Positions 1 through 5,131 of a DNA stretch of 7,416 bases are shown here, piece by piece. This stretch comes from Pseudonocardia sp. (GTDB lineage Bacteria > Actinomycetota > Actinomycetes > Mycobacteriales > Pseudonocardiaceae), in the NCBI GenBank assembly GCA_030453005.1, contig JAKDLE010000126.1, positions 1 to 7,416 on the forward strand, in the 5' to 3' direction. The notes under the pieces were generated by a model. That model saw nothing but the letters and a program-made list of their open reading frames with translations, made no database searches and was not told where the DNA came from. A program made the position numbers and the translations under genes. How positions within the stretch are numbered: the stretch's first letter is position 1; each line of letters starts with the position of its first letter.

Positions 1-13
1 AGCCGCACTCAGG

Positions 14-1228
14 TCAGGTGTGGCGGCCCAGTTCCTGTCGGGCGACGGTGCGCAGGTGCACCTCGTCGGGGCCATCGGCCAGGCGCAGGGCGCGGGCCCA
101 GACGTAGAAGTAGGCGAGGGGGGTGTCGTCGCTCATCCCGGCGCCGCCGTGGATCTGGATGGCGCGGTCGATCACGTCGCACGCGATCCGCGGAGTGATC
201 ACCTTGATCGCGGCGATCTCCGACGCCGCGCCCTTCGCGCCGAACCGGTCGATCAGCCAGGCCGTCTTGAGCACCAGCAGCCGGGCCTGCTCCACCTCGA
301 TCCGCGACTGGGCGATCTGCTCGCGCACCACGCCCTGGTCGGCGAGCGGGCGCCCGAACGCCACGCGGCTCTGCGCGCGCTGGACCATCAGCTCGATGGC
401 GCGCTCGGCCATCCCGATCAGGCGCATGCAGTGGTGGATGCGGCCGGGCCCGAGGCGCGCCTGGGCGATCGCGAAGCCGCCGCCCTCCTCGCCGAGGAGG
501 TTCGTGGTCGGGATGCGCACGTCGGAGAACTCCAGCTCGGAGTGCCCGTGCTGGTCCTGGTAGCCGAACGTCGGCAGGTGCCGGGTGATGCGCAGGCCGG
601 GGGTGTCGCGCGGCACCAGCACCATCGACTGCTGTCGGTGCGTGGCCGCCTCGACGTCGGTCTTGCCCATGACGATGAAGACCTTGCAGCGCTCGTCGGC
701 GGACCCGGAGATCCACCACTTCTTCCCGGAGATGACGTAGGAGTCGCCGTCGCGGGTGATCGTGGTCTGCACGTTGGTGGCGTCGGAGGAGGCCACGTCG
801 GGCTCGGTCATGGCGAACCCGGAGCGGATCGTGCCCTCGAGCAGCGGCTCCAGCCACTCCACCTGCTGCTCCGGTGTGGCGAACAGGTGCAGCGTCTCCA
901 TGTTGCCGGTGTCGGGCGCCTGGCAGTTGATCGCCTCGGGGGCGATCACCGGCGACCAGCCCGACACCTCGGCGACGGCTGCGTACTCCAGGTTCGACAG
1001 GCCCGAGATGCTCGGCAGGAACAGGTTCCACAGACCGCGCGAGCGGGCCTCGGTCTTGAGCTCCTCGACGACGGGCGGCAGATCCCACTCCTGCGGGGTG
1101 CCCCGACGCTCGGCGCGGAAGGCGTCGTAGGACGCCTCCGCCGGAAGGATCCGCTCGTCGAGGAACGCGCGCATGCGCGCGGTGTAGTCGGCGGCCACGG
1201 CGCTGGGTTCGAAGTCCACGTCTGGCAT
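14..1228 (-). CDS. Acyl-CoA dehydrogenase, ACAD10/11-like
   Basis: A complete 404-residue protein, normal length for a single-domain FAD-dependent acyl-CoA dehydrogenase, which oxidises an acyl-CoA at the alpha-beta bond and passes electrons to electron-transfer flavoprotein. Seen: an all-helical N-terminal domain (about 1-130), the FAD/substrate beta-domain segment GFAMTEPDVASSDATN (137-152), GKKWWISG (168-175), RLGPGRIHHCMRLIG (258-272), FGRPL (291-295), IHGGAGMSDD (359-368) and LADGPDEVH (383-391). The last motif and the RIHH block are typical of the ACAD10/ACAD11-like group; D385 sits where many family members carry the catalytic Glu. The substrate cannot be told from sequence. The ATG at 1228 is chosen because the residues before it are low-complexity antisense of the neighbouring gene and the family N-terminus begins here. 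No clear Shine-Dalgarno is visible. It is divergent from the molybdate operon, and nothing in the protein links it to molybdenum beyond the shared 100-bp promoter region. Confidence 0.93.
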   Translation of the reverse strand: MPDVDFEPSAVAADYTARMRAFLDERILPAEASYDAFRAERRGTPQEWDLPPVVEELKTEARSRGLWNLFLPSISGLSNLEYAAVAEVSGWSPVIAPEAINCQAPDTGNMETLHLFATPEQQVEWLEPLLEGTIRSGFAMTEPDVASSDATNVQTTITRDGDSYVISGKKWWISGSADERCKVFIVMGKTDVEAATHRQQSMVLVPRDTPGLRITRHLPTFGYQDQHGHSELEFSDVRIPTTNLLGEEGGGFAIAQARLGPGRIHHCMRLIGMAERAIELMVQRAQSRVAFGRPLADQGVVREQIAQSRIEVEQARLLVLKTAWLIDRFGAKGAASEIAAIKVITPRIACDVIDRAIQIHGGAGMSDDTPLAYFYVWARALRLADGPDEVHLRTVARQELGRHT

Positions 1229-1277
1229 CACACCACAGGCCGGGGGAGACGACGGATGACGACCTGTAACCGCATTT

Positions 1278-1306
1278 CGTATAGCGAGGACTGGCCAAGT
1301 CCGCAA
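1278..1306 (-). promoter_or_regulatory. Candidate promoter of the acyl-CoA dehydrogenase gene
   Basis: Read on the minus strand, TTGCGG (1306-1301) and TATACG (1283-1278) are separated by exactly 17 bp, a reasonable sigma-70-type -35/-10 pair. Transcription would start near 1271, giving a leader of roughly 40 nt before the ATG at 1228. The -35 element lies inside the inverted repeat 1300-1313 upstream of the divergent molybdate operon, so one bound protein could affect both directions. This is inference from consensus matching. Confidence 0.42.
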
Positions 1307-1313
1307 GATCGGA
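1300..1313. promoter_or_regulatory. Candidate operator, copy 1 (TCCG-N6-CGGA)
   Basis: The inverted repeat TCCG-CAAGAT-CGGA ends 15 nt before the GTG at 1329 and 2 bp before the candidate -10 TACAGT. A second site with the same TCCGCA-N4-CGGA pattern lies at 4522-4535, also ending exactly 15 nt before a start codon. The first gene downstream encodes a DNA-binding protein with a molybdate-type TOBE domain, so autoregulation is the natural hypothesis. The site also covers the -35 of the divergent acyl-CoA dehydrogenase gene. Confidence 0.42.
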
Positions 1314-1315
1314 TA

Positions 1316-1321
1316 TACAGT
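1316..1321 (+). promoter_or_regulatory. Candidate -10 element of the molybdate operon (leaderless)
   Basis: TACAGT fits the actinobacterial TANNNT -10 pattern and ends 7 nt before the GTG at 1329, so transcription would begin at or within a base of the start codon. The overlapping hexamer TATACA (1314-1319) is an alternative register. No good -35 lies 17 bp upstream, and no Shine-Dalgarno precedes the GTG, which agrees with a leaderless mRNA. An alternative upstream promoter (ATGACG 1256-1261, 18 bp, TATAGC 1280-1285) is possible. Confidence 0.4.
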
Positions 1322-1328
1322 CCGCGCC

Positions 1329-1733
1329 GTGCCGCAGTTCAGGATCGCCGATGCCGCTCGACTCCTCGGGGTCAGCGACGACACCGTCCGCCGCTGGGTC
1401 GACGCCGGAACGCTCCCGGTGCAGCCCGACGCGTCCAACCGCAAGGTGATCGACGGCGCCGCGCTGGCCGCGTTCGCCCGCGAGCACGCGCAGAGCGCCC
1501 CCGACCCGTCGGACGTGCAGCGCTCGGCGCGCAACCGCCTCGTCGGGCTCGTGACCTCCGTCGTCACCGACACGGTGATGGCGCAGGTGGAGATGCAGTG
1601 CGGCCCGCACCGGGTGGTCTCGCTGATGAGCAGCGAGGCCGTGCGGGAGCTCGGCCTGGAACCGGGCTCGCTGGCCGTCGCCGTGATCAAGTCCACGACC
1701 GTCGTGGTGGAGACCCCTGGAGGAAGCTCATGA
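1329..1733 (+). CDS. HTH-TOBE molybdate-responsive regulator candidate
   Basis: A 134-residue two-domain protein. Residues 1-50 form a MerR/excisionase-type helix-turn-helix: FRIADAARLLGVSDDTVRRW (4-23), followed by a short wing with NRKVID (37-42). After a linker (about 51-65), residues 66-130 form a single TOBE/Mop domain, recognisable from SARNRLVG (66-73) and IKSTTVVVE (120-128); this fold binds molybdate or tungstate in molbindins and at the C-terminus of E. coli ModE. The domain order is therefore ModE-like, but with a different, smaller DNA-binding domain and one Mop unit instead of two, so an oligomer would be needed to build full oxyanion sites. The start is GTG with no Shine-Dalgarno. 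The stop overlaps the modA start by 4 nt (ATGA), making this the first gene of the modABC operon. A regulatory role is inferred; an intracellular molybdate-binding role is the alternative. Confidence 0.88.
   Translation: MPQFRIADAARLLGVSDDTVRRWVDAGTLPVQPDASNRKVIDGAALAAFAREHAQSAPDPSDVQRSARNRLVGLVTSVVTDTVMAQVEMQCGPHRVVSLMSSEAVRELGLEPGSLAVAVIKSTTVVVETPGGSS
1719..1723 (+). promoter_or_regulatory. Ribosome binding site of modA
   Basis: GGAGG followed by 6 nt and the ATG at 1730. It is the clearest Shine-Dalgarno in the plus-strand operon, and it lies inside the last codons of the upstream regulator gene. It fixes the modA start and suggests modA is translated at a high rate independently of the first gene. 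Confidence 0.75.
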
Positions 1734-2527
1734 AGAAGTTCGCCGTCGCGCTCGCGGCGTCGCTGGCACTGGCACTGGCCGGCTGCGGCGGGGGGGCGGC
1801 GCCGACGGCAGCCGACCCCGCGCCGGGCCCCGCGGAACCCGTGGTCACCGGGGCTGCCACGGTGTTCGCCGCGGCCTCGCTGACCGAGGCCTTCACCGAG
1901 ATCGGCGAGCTGTTCGAGGCCGCGAACCCCGGTGCGACGATCACGTTCAACTTCGCAGGCAGCACCACGCTCGCCCAGCAGATCCTCTCGGGCGCCCCGG
2001 CCGACGTGTTCGCCTCGGCGAACAAGGAGCAGATGCAGCTGGTCGTGGACGCCGGCCTGGCCGCCGGTGAACCGACGGTGTTCGCGACGAACACGCTGCA
2101 GATCGTGGTGCCGGAGGGGAACCCGGCCGGCGTGACCGGGCTCGCGGACTTCGGCAAGGAGGACCTGAAGCTCGCGATCTGTGCCCCGGAGGTGCCGTGC
2201 GGGGTGCTCGCGCGGCAGCTGTTCGCCACCGCCGGTGTCACCCCGTCGGTCGACACGCTGGAGCAGGACGTCAAGGCGGTGCTGACCAAGGTGCGCCTCG
2301 GTGAGGCGGATGCCGGGCTGGTCTACCGCACCGACGTCGCCTCCGCCGAGGGCCCGGTCGAGGGGATCGACTTCCCGGAGGCCGCCACCGAGGCCAACGA
2401 GTACCCGATCGTGGTTCTGAAGAACGCCCCGAACCCGGCCGTCGCCCAGGCGTTCGTGGACTACGTGCTCGCGGGCGACGGCACGGCGGTGCTGGAGGAG
2501 TTCGGGTTCACGACCCCGGCCCCGTGA
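1730..2527 (+). CDS. modA: Molybdate ABC transporter substrate-binding lipoprotein
   Basis: A 265-residue extracytoplasmic binding protein that captures molybdate (and probably tungstate) and delivers it to ModBC. It starts with a lipoprotein signal: KK at 2-3, a hydrophobic stretch, then lipobox LAGC with the lipidated cysteine at C19, followed by a Gly/Ala/Pro-rich tether (20-40). The mature domain shows the ModA signatures: TVFAAASL (44-51), NFAGSTTLAQQI (74-85), GAPADVFASA (88-97), the hinge segment VPEGNPAG (127-134), CAPEVPCG (151-158) and LGEADAGLVYRTDV (190-203). By comparison with E. coli ModA, S50, S78, the V155 region and Y199 are the likely oxyanion contacts. C151 and C157 flank the anion loop, where the E. 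coli protein has none. Total length is as expected for a ModA with an actinobacterial lipid anchor. It overlaps the regulator upstream and modB downstream by 4 nt each. Confidence 0.96.
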   Translation: MKKFAVALAASLALALAGCGGGAAPTAADPAPGPAEPVVTGAATVFAAASLTEAFTEIGELFEAANPGATITFNFAGSTTLAQQILSGAPADVFASANKEQMQLVVDAGLAAGEPTVFATNTLQIVVPEGNPAGVTGLADFGKEDLKLAICAPEVPCGVLARQLFATAGVTPSVDTLEQDVKAVLTKVRLGEADAGLVYRTDVASAEGPVEGIDFPEAATEANEYPIVVLKNAPNPAVAQAFVDYVLAGDGTAVLEEFGFTTPAP

Positions 2528-3375
2528 CGGCGACCCGGCCGCCCGCCTCGATCACGGCCGCGTCGCCGCGACGGCGGCGGCGCGGCCGGCGCACGGGGCT
2601 GCCGGTGGCGCTGGTGCTGCCCGCCGTGCTCGGGCTGGCGTTCCTGGTCGTCCCGCTGCTCGGGCTGGTGATCGCGGCCCCATGGGACACGCTGTTCGCC
2701 AGGATCACCAGCCCGACGGTGCTCACCGCACTGCAACTGTCGCTGACGACCGCGAGCCTGGCCACCGTGGTGTGCCTGGTGCTCGGGATCCCACTGGCCT
2801 GGCTGCTCGCGCGCAGCGACCTGCCCGGCAGTTCGTTCCTGCGCGCGCTGGTGACCGTGCCGCTGGTGCTGCCCCCCGTCGTCGGCGGGGTGGCGCTGCT
2901 GCTCGTGCTGGGCCGCAACGGCCTGATCGGGCAGTACCTGGAGGCGTGGTTCGGGTTCTCGCTGCCGTTCACCACGGCCGGGGTGGTGGTGGCCGAGGCG
3001 TTCGTCGCGATGCCGTTCCTGGTGATCGCCGTCGACGGCGCGCTGCGCGGCGCGGACCGCCGTTTCGAGGACGCCGCGGCGACGCTCGGCGCGTCCCGCT
3101 GGTTGATCTTCCGCCGGGTCACGCTGCCGATGGTCGCCCCCGGGATCGCGGCGGGCGCGGTGTTGTGCTGGGCCCGCGCGCTGGGCGAGTTCGGGGCGAC
3201 CATCACGTTCGCAGGCAACTTCCCCGGCGAGACCCAGACCATGCCGCTCGCGGTCTACCTCGCCCTGGAGACCGACCCGGAGGCGGCGATCGTGCTGAGC
3301 CTGGTGCTGCTCGCGGTCTCGATCCTCGTGCTCGCCAGCATGCGGGACAAGTGGATCAGCCCGAACGCCGCATGA
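2524..3375 (+). CDS. modB: Molybdate ABC transporter permease
   Basis: A 283-residue inner-membrane permease that, as a dimer, forms the molybdate channel between ModA and ModC. It has an arginine-rich cytoplasmic N-terminus (RRRRRGRR, 16-23), then hydrophobic membrane segments at roughly 25-52, 66-95, 105-130, 148-172, 203-220 and 250-272. The cytoplasmic coupling loop carries the EAA motif, EDAAATLGASRWLIFRRVTLP split at 182-202, which docks on the ATPase. ARALGEFGATITFAGN (217-232) and TMPLAVY (239-245) are typical of ModB and relatives. The GTG start overlaps the modA stop (GTGA). The only GGAGG nearby is more than 20 nt upstream inside modA, so translation is probably coupled to modA termination. 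The similar sulfate permease CysT/W is less likely given the neighbours. Confidence 0.95.
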   Translation: MTATRPPASITAASPRRRRRGRRTGLPVALVLPAVLGLAFLVVPLLGLVIAAPWDTLFARITSPTVLTALQLSLTTASLATVVCLVLGIPLAWLLARSDLPGSSFLRALVTVPLVLPPVVGGVALLLVLGRNGLIGQYLEAWFGFSLPFTTAGVVVAEAFVAMPFLVIAVDGALRGADRRFEDAAATLGASRWLIFRRVTLPMVAPGIAAGAVLCWARALGEFGATITFAGNFPGETQTMPLAVYLALETDPEAAIVLSLVLLAVSILVLASMRDKWISPNAA

Positions 3376-4427
3376 GCCTGCACGCGCAGATCGCCGTCGA
3401 GCGGAGCTCGCGGTTCACCCTGGAGCTGGACCTCGTCGCCGAGCGCGGGGAGACCGTCGCGCTGCTGGGCCCCAACGGCGCCGGGAAGAGCACCGGGTTG
3501 CGCGTGCTCGCGGGGCTGCTGGCGCTGTCGAAGGGCCGGATCGAGCTGGACGGGCTGGTACTCGACGACGCGGCGGCGGGCACCTTCGTGCCTGCTGAGC
3601 GTCGCCCGGTGGGCATGGTCTTCCAGGACTACCTGCTGTTTCCGCACCTGTCGGTGCTGGAGAACGTGGCGTTCGGGCTGCGGGCCCGCGGGATGGACCG
3701 CCACGACGCGCGACGGCGCGCCGGGAAGTGGCTGGAACGGGTCGGCATCGGCCAGTACGCCCGCACCAAGCCGGGCAGGCTGTCCGGCGGGCAGGCCCAG
3801 CGCGTGGCGCTGGCCAGGGCACTGGTCACCGACCCCCGGCTGCTGCTGCTCGACGAGCCGCTCTCGGCGCTGGACGCCACCACCCGGCTCGAGGTGCGCT
3901 CGGAGCTGCGCCACCATCTCGTCGACTTCCCCGGGACCACGGTGCTGGTGACCCACGATCCGCTGGATGCGATGGTGCTCGCCGACCGGCTGCTGGTGAT
4001 CGAGGACGGGCAGGTCGTGCAGCAGGGCACCCCGACCGAGATCGCCCACGCACCGCGCACCGACTACGTGGCCCAGCTCGTCGGCGTCAACCTCTACCGC
4101 GGTACCAGCCGGGGCACCGCCGTGGAGCTGGCCTGCGGGGGCACGCTGACCACCTCCACCGCGCGCGACGGTGACGTGTTCGTCGCCGTGGCCCCCACCG
4201 CGGTCACCCTGCATCGCGACCAGCCCCACGGCAGCGCCCGCAACACCTGGCCGGTGCAGGTCCGCGGCCTGGAGGGGCGCGGGACGACCACCCGGGTCCA
4301 GCTCACCGGCCGTCCCGATGTGCTCGTCGACGTCACCCCGGCCGCGGTCGCTGACCTGGACCTCACCCCGGGGTCGTCGGTGTGGGCGTCGCTCAAGGCC
4401 ACCGAGATCCGCAGCTACCCCGCCTGA
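3372..4427 (+). CDS. modC: Molybdate ABC transporter ATP-binding protein
   Basis: A 351-residue cytoplasmic ATPase that powers molybdate import through ModB. All ABC motifs are intact: Walker A GPNGAGKST (33-41), Q-loop Q85 in FQDYLLFPHLSVLENV, signature LSGGQ (137-141), Walker B LLLLDE (157-162), D-loop SALD (165-168) and switch histidine H195. Residues about 290-348 form a C-terminal regulatory TOBE domain that in ModC proteins can bind molybdate and inhibit transport (known for the family; trans-inhibition here is inference). Length is typical for ModC. The ATG at 3372 overlaps the modB stop by 4 nt, and there is no separate Shine-Dalgarno, consistent with coupling. It is the last gene of the operon; the following 123 bp contain a new promoter. 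Confidence 0.96.
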   Translation: MSLHAQIAVERSSRFTLELDLVAERGETVALLGPNGAGKSTGLRVLAGLLALSKGRIELDGLVLDDAAAGTFVPAERRPVGMVFQDYLLFPHLSVLENVAFGLRARGMDRHDARRRAGKWLERVGIGQYARTKPGRLSGGQAQRVALARALVTDPRLLLLDEPLSALDATTRLEVRSELRHHLVDFPGTTVLVTHDPLDAMVLADRLLVIEDGQVVQQGTPTEIAHAPRTDYVAQLVGVNLYRGTSRGTAVELACGGTLTTSTARDGDVFVAVAPTAVTLHRDQPHGSARNTWPVQVRGLEGRGTTTRVQLTGRPDVLVDVTPAAVADLDLTPGSSVWASLKATEIRSYPA

Positions 4428-4429
4428 CA

Positions 4430-4442
4430 GCGGCTGCGCCGC
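4430..4442 (+). terminator. Weak hairpin after modC
   Basis: GCGGC-TGC-GCCGC forms a 5-bp all-GC stem with a 3-nt loop starting 2 nt after the modC stop. There is no T-run, so it is not a standard intrinsic terminator. It may slow polymerase or protect the mRNA end. The rest of the gap to 4500 shows no gene. Confidence 0.25.
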
Positions 4443-4521
4443 CGGTCGGTCGTCGTCCTCCGGCAGCAGCGGGAGCAGGGGGGCATCGTTCGTGCAAAAG
4501 CGGGTCCGTAAGGGGTGCTTA

Positions 4522-4535
4522 TCCGCAGACGCGGA
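4522..4535. promoter_or_regulatory. Candidate operator, copy 2 (TCCG-N6-CGGA)
   Basis: TCCG-CAGACG-CGGA (the arms extend to TCCGC/GCGGA around AGAC) ends 3 bp before the candidate -10 TATCAT and exactly 15 nt before the ATG at 4551. The site upstream of the regulator-modABC operon (1300-1313) has the same TCCGCA-N4-CGGA pattern at the same 15-nt distance. The two genes are probably controlled by the same protein, most simply the HTH-TOBE protein. Confidence 0.42.
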
Positions 4536-4538
4536 AAC

Positions 4539-4544
4539 TATCAT
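4539..4544 (+). promoter_or_regulatory. Candidate -10 element of the lipoprotein gene (leaderless)
   Basis: TATCAT fits TANNNT and ends 6 nt before the ATG at 4551, so the mRNA would start at the initiation codon. There is no Shine-Dalgarno upstream, which supports a leaderless start and favours this ATG over the in-frame GTG at 4515. The upstream -35 position has no good consensus match, so an activator could be needed. Confidence 0.42.
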
Positions 4545-4550
4545 GTAACT

Positions 4551-5120
4551 ATGACGATCTTGCGGAGTTGTATAGGGCAGGCCTCAGCGGTACTCCTCGG
4601 CTTGGTGGTGCTGGTGGGTTGCGCCGGAGGCACAGCGACCCCGTCGGCGGTGGCGGCGCCCGCCGCCGGTGAGGCGACCCAGGTCGCGCTGCCACCCGAG
4701 GGGACCGTGCGCCTGACCGGTGACCTCGTCGATCCCCGTGACGTGACGCTCGACGACCTCGCGGCGCTGCCCCAACAGACCGTCGAGGTCACGTTCCAGA
4801 CCCGGAACGGGCCCCAGCAGCACACCGAGACGGGGGTGTTGCTGTCCGACCTGATCCCGCCGGACGCACTGGCCGTCGAGGACGGCAGCAAGAACGACCC
4901 GCTGCGCTTCGGCGTGCTCGCGACCGGGTCCGACGGTTACGCCGCGCTCGTCGCCTACGGCGAGGTCTCCCCGGAGTTCGGGAACACCGGGATCCTGCTC
5001 GCCACTGCGGAGGACGGCGTCGACCTGGAGCGTCCGCGCCTCGTCGTGCCCGGCGACGTCAAGGGCGGTCGGTACGTCAGCGACGTCGTCGAGCTGCAGG
5101 TGGTGCGGGTGGGCCGGTGA
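4551..5120 (+). CDS. Lipoprotein with a sulfite-oxidase-type molybdopterin domain
   Basis: A 189-residue predicted lipoprotein. The signal is short, with a hydrophobic run (11-22) and lipobox LVGC, lipidated cysteine C24, then an Ala/Gly/Thr/Pro linker to about 45. The remainder resembles the minimal oxidoreductase molybdopterin-binding domain (sulfite oxidase/YedY fold): TVRLTGDLVDPRDVTLDDLAAL in segments 52-73, TGVLLSDLI (94-102), SDGYAALV (127-134), PRLVVPGDVKGGRYVSDVVEL in segments 162-182. In catalytic members a cysteine that binds molybdenum lies in the segment before the TG-LL motif; here that stretch (VTFQTRNGPQQ, 80-90) has none, so an ordinary Mo active site looks unlikely. It may bind a pterin, an oxyanion or a protein partner. 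Its position between modABC and the mosAB-like pair, and an upstream repeat shared with the mod operon, tie it to molybdenum handling by inference. An in-frame GTG at 4515 would add 12 residues but places an AGGGG directly against the codon. Confidence 0.82.
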   Translation: MTILRSCIGQASAVLLGLVVLVGCAGGTATPSAVAAPAAGEATQVALPPEGTVRLTGDLVDPRDVTLDDLAALPQQTVEVTFQTRNGPQQHTETGVLLSDLIPPDALAVEDGSKNDPLRFGVLATGSDGYAALVAYGEVSPEFGNTGILLATAEDGVDLERPRLVVPGDVKGGRYVSDVVELQVVRVGR

Positions 5121-5131
5121 GTCAGTCGGCC
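5112..5131. terminator. Palindrome across the two convergent stop codons
   Basis: GGCCG (5112-5116) and CGGCC (5127-5131) are complementary arms around a 10-nt loop, and the two stop codons themselves make TGA-G-TCA at the centre. Being palindromic it could form a hairpin in both transcripts and act as a shared end. There are no T-runs on either side, so intrinsic termination is uncertain. Confidence 0.3.

Noticed and set aside
1229..1696. An in-frame 156-residue N-terminal extension of the acyl-CoA dehydrogenase.
   Set aside because: It is antisense to the HTH-TOBE gene and its promoter, has no domain resemblance, and the family N-terminus begins at the ATG at 1228.
20..2527. An 835-codon plus-strand open frame ending with modA, which could be read as a large fusion protein.
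   Set aside because: The part before 1730 is antisense to the acyl-CoA dehydrogenase and out of frame with the HTH-TOBE gene. The modA start at 1730 has a Shine-Dalgarno and a lipoprotein signal directly after it.
2682..3371. An in-frame extension of modC upstream through modB.
   Set aside because: It is an Arg/Gly/Ala-rich shadow frame of modB. The ATG at 3372 overlaps the modB stop by 4 nt and gives a normal-length ModC.
3255..4544. A 429-codon minus-strand frame opposite modC.
   Set aside because: It is antisense to an ABC ATPase with every motif intact, and its own translation lacks any recognisable domain.
4428..4550. A molybdenum cofactor riboswitch or other structured leader before the lipoprotein gene.
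   Set aside because: The candidate -10 lies 6 nt before the ATG, and no extended set of paired helices could be found in the 123-bp gap; only a 5-bp hairpin after modC and the short operator-like repeat.
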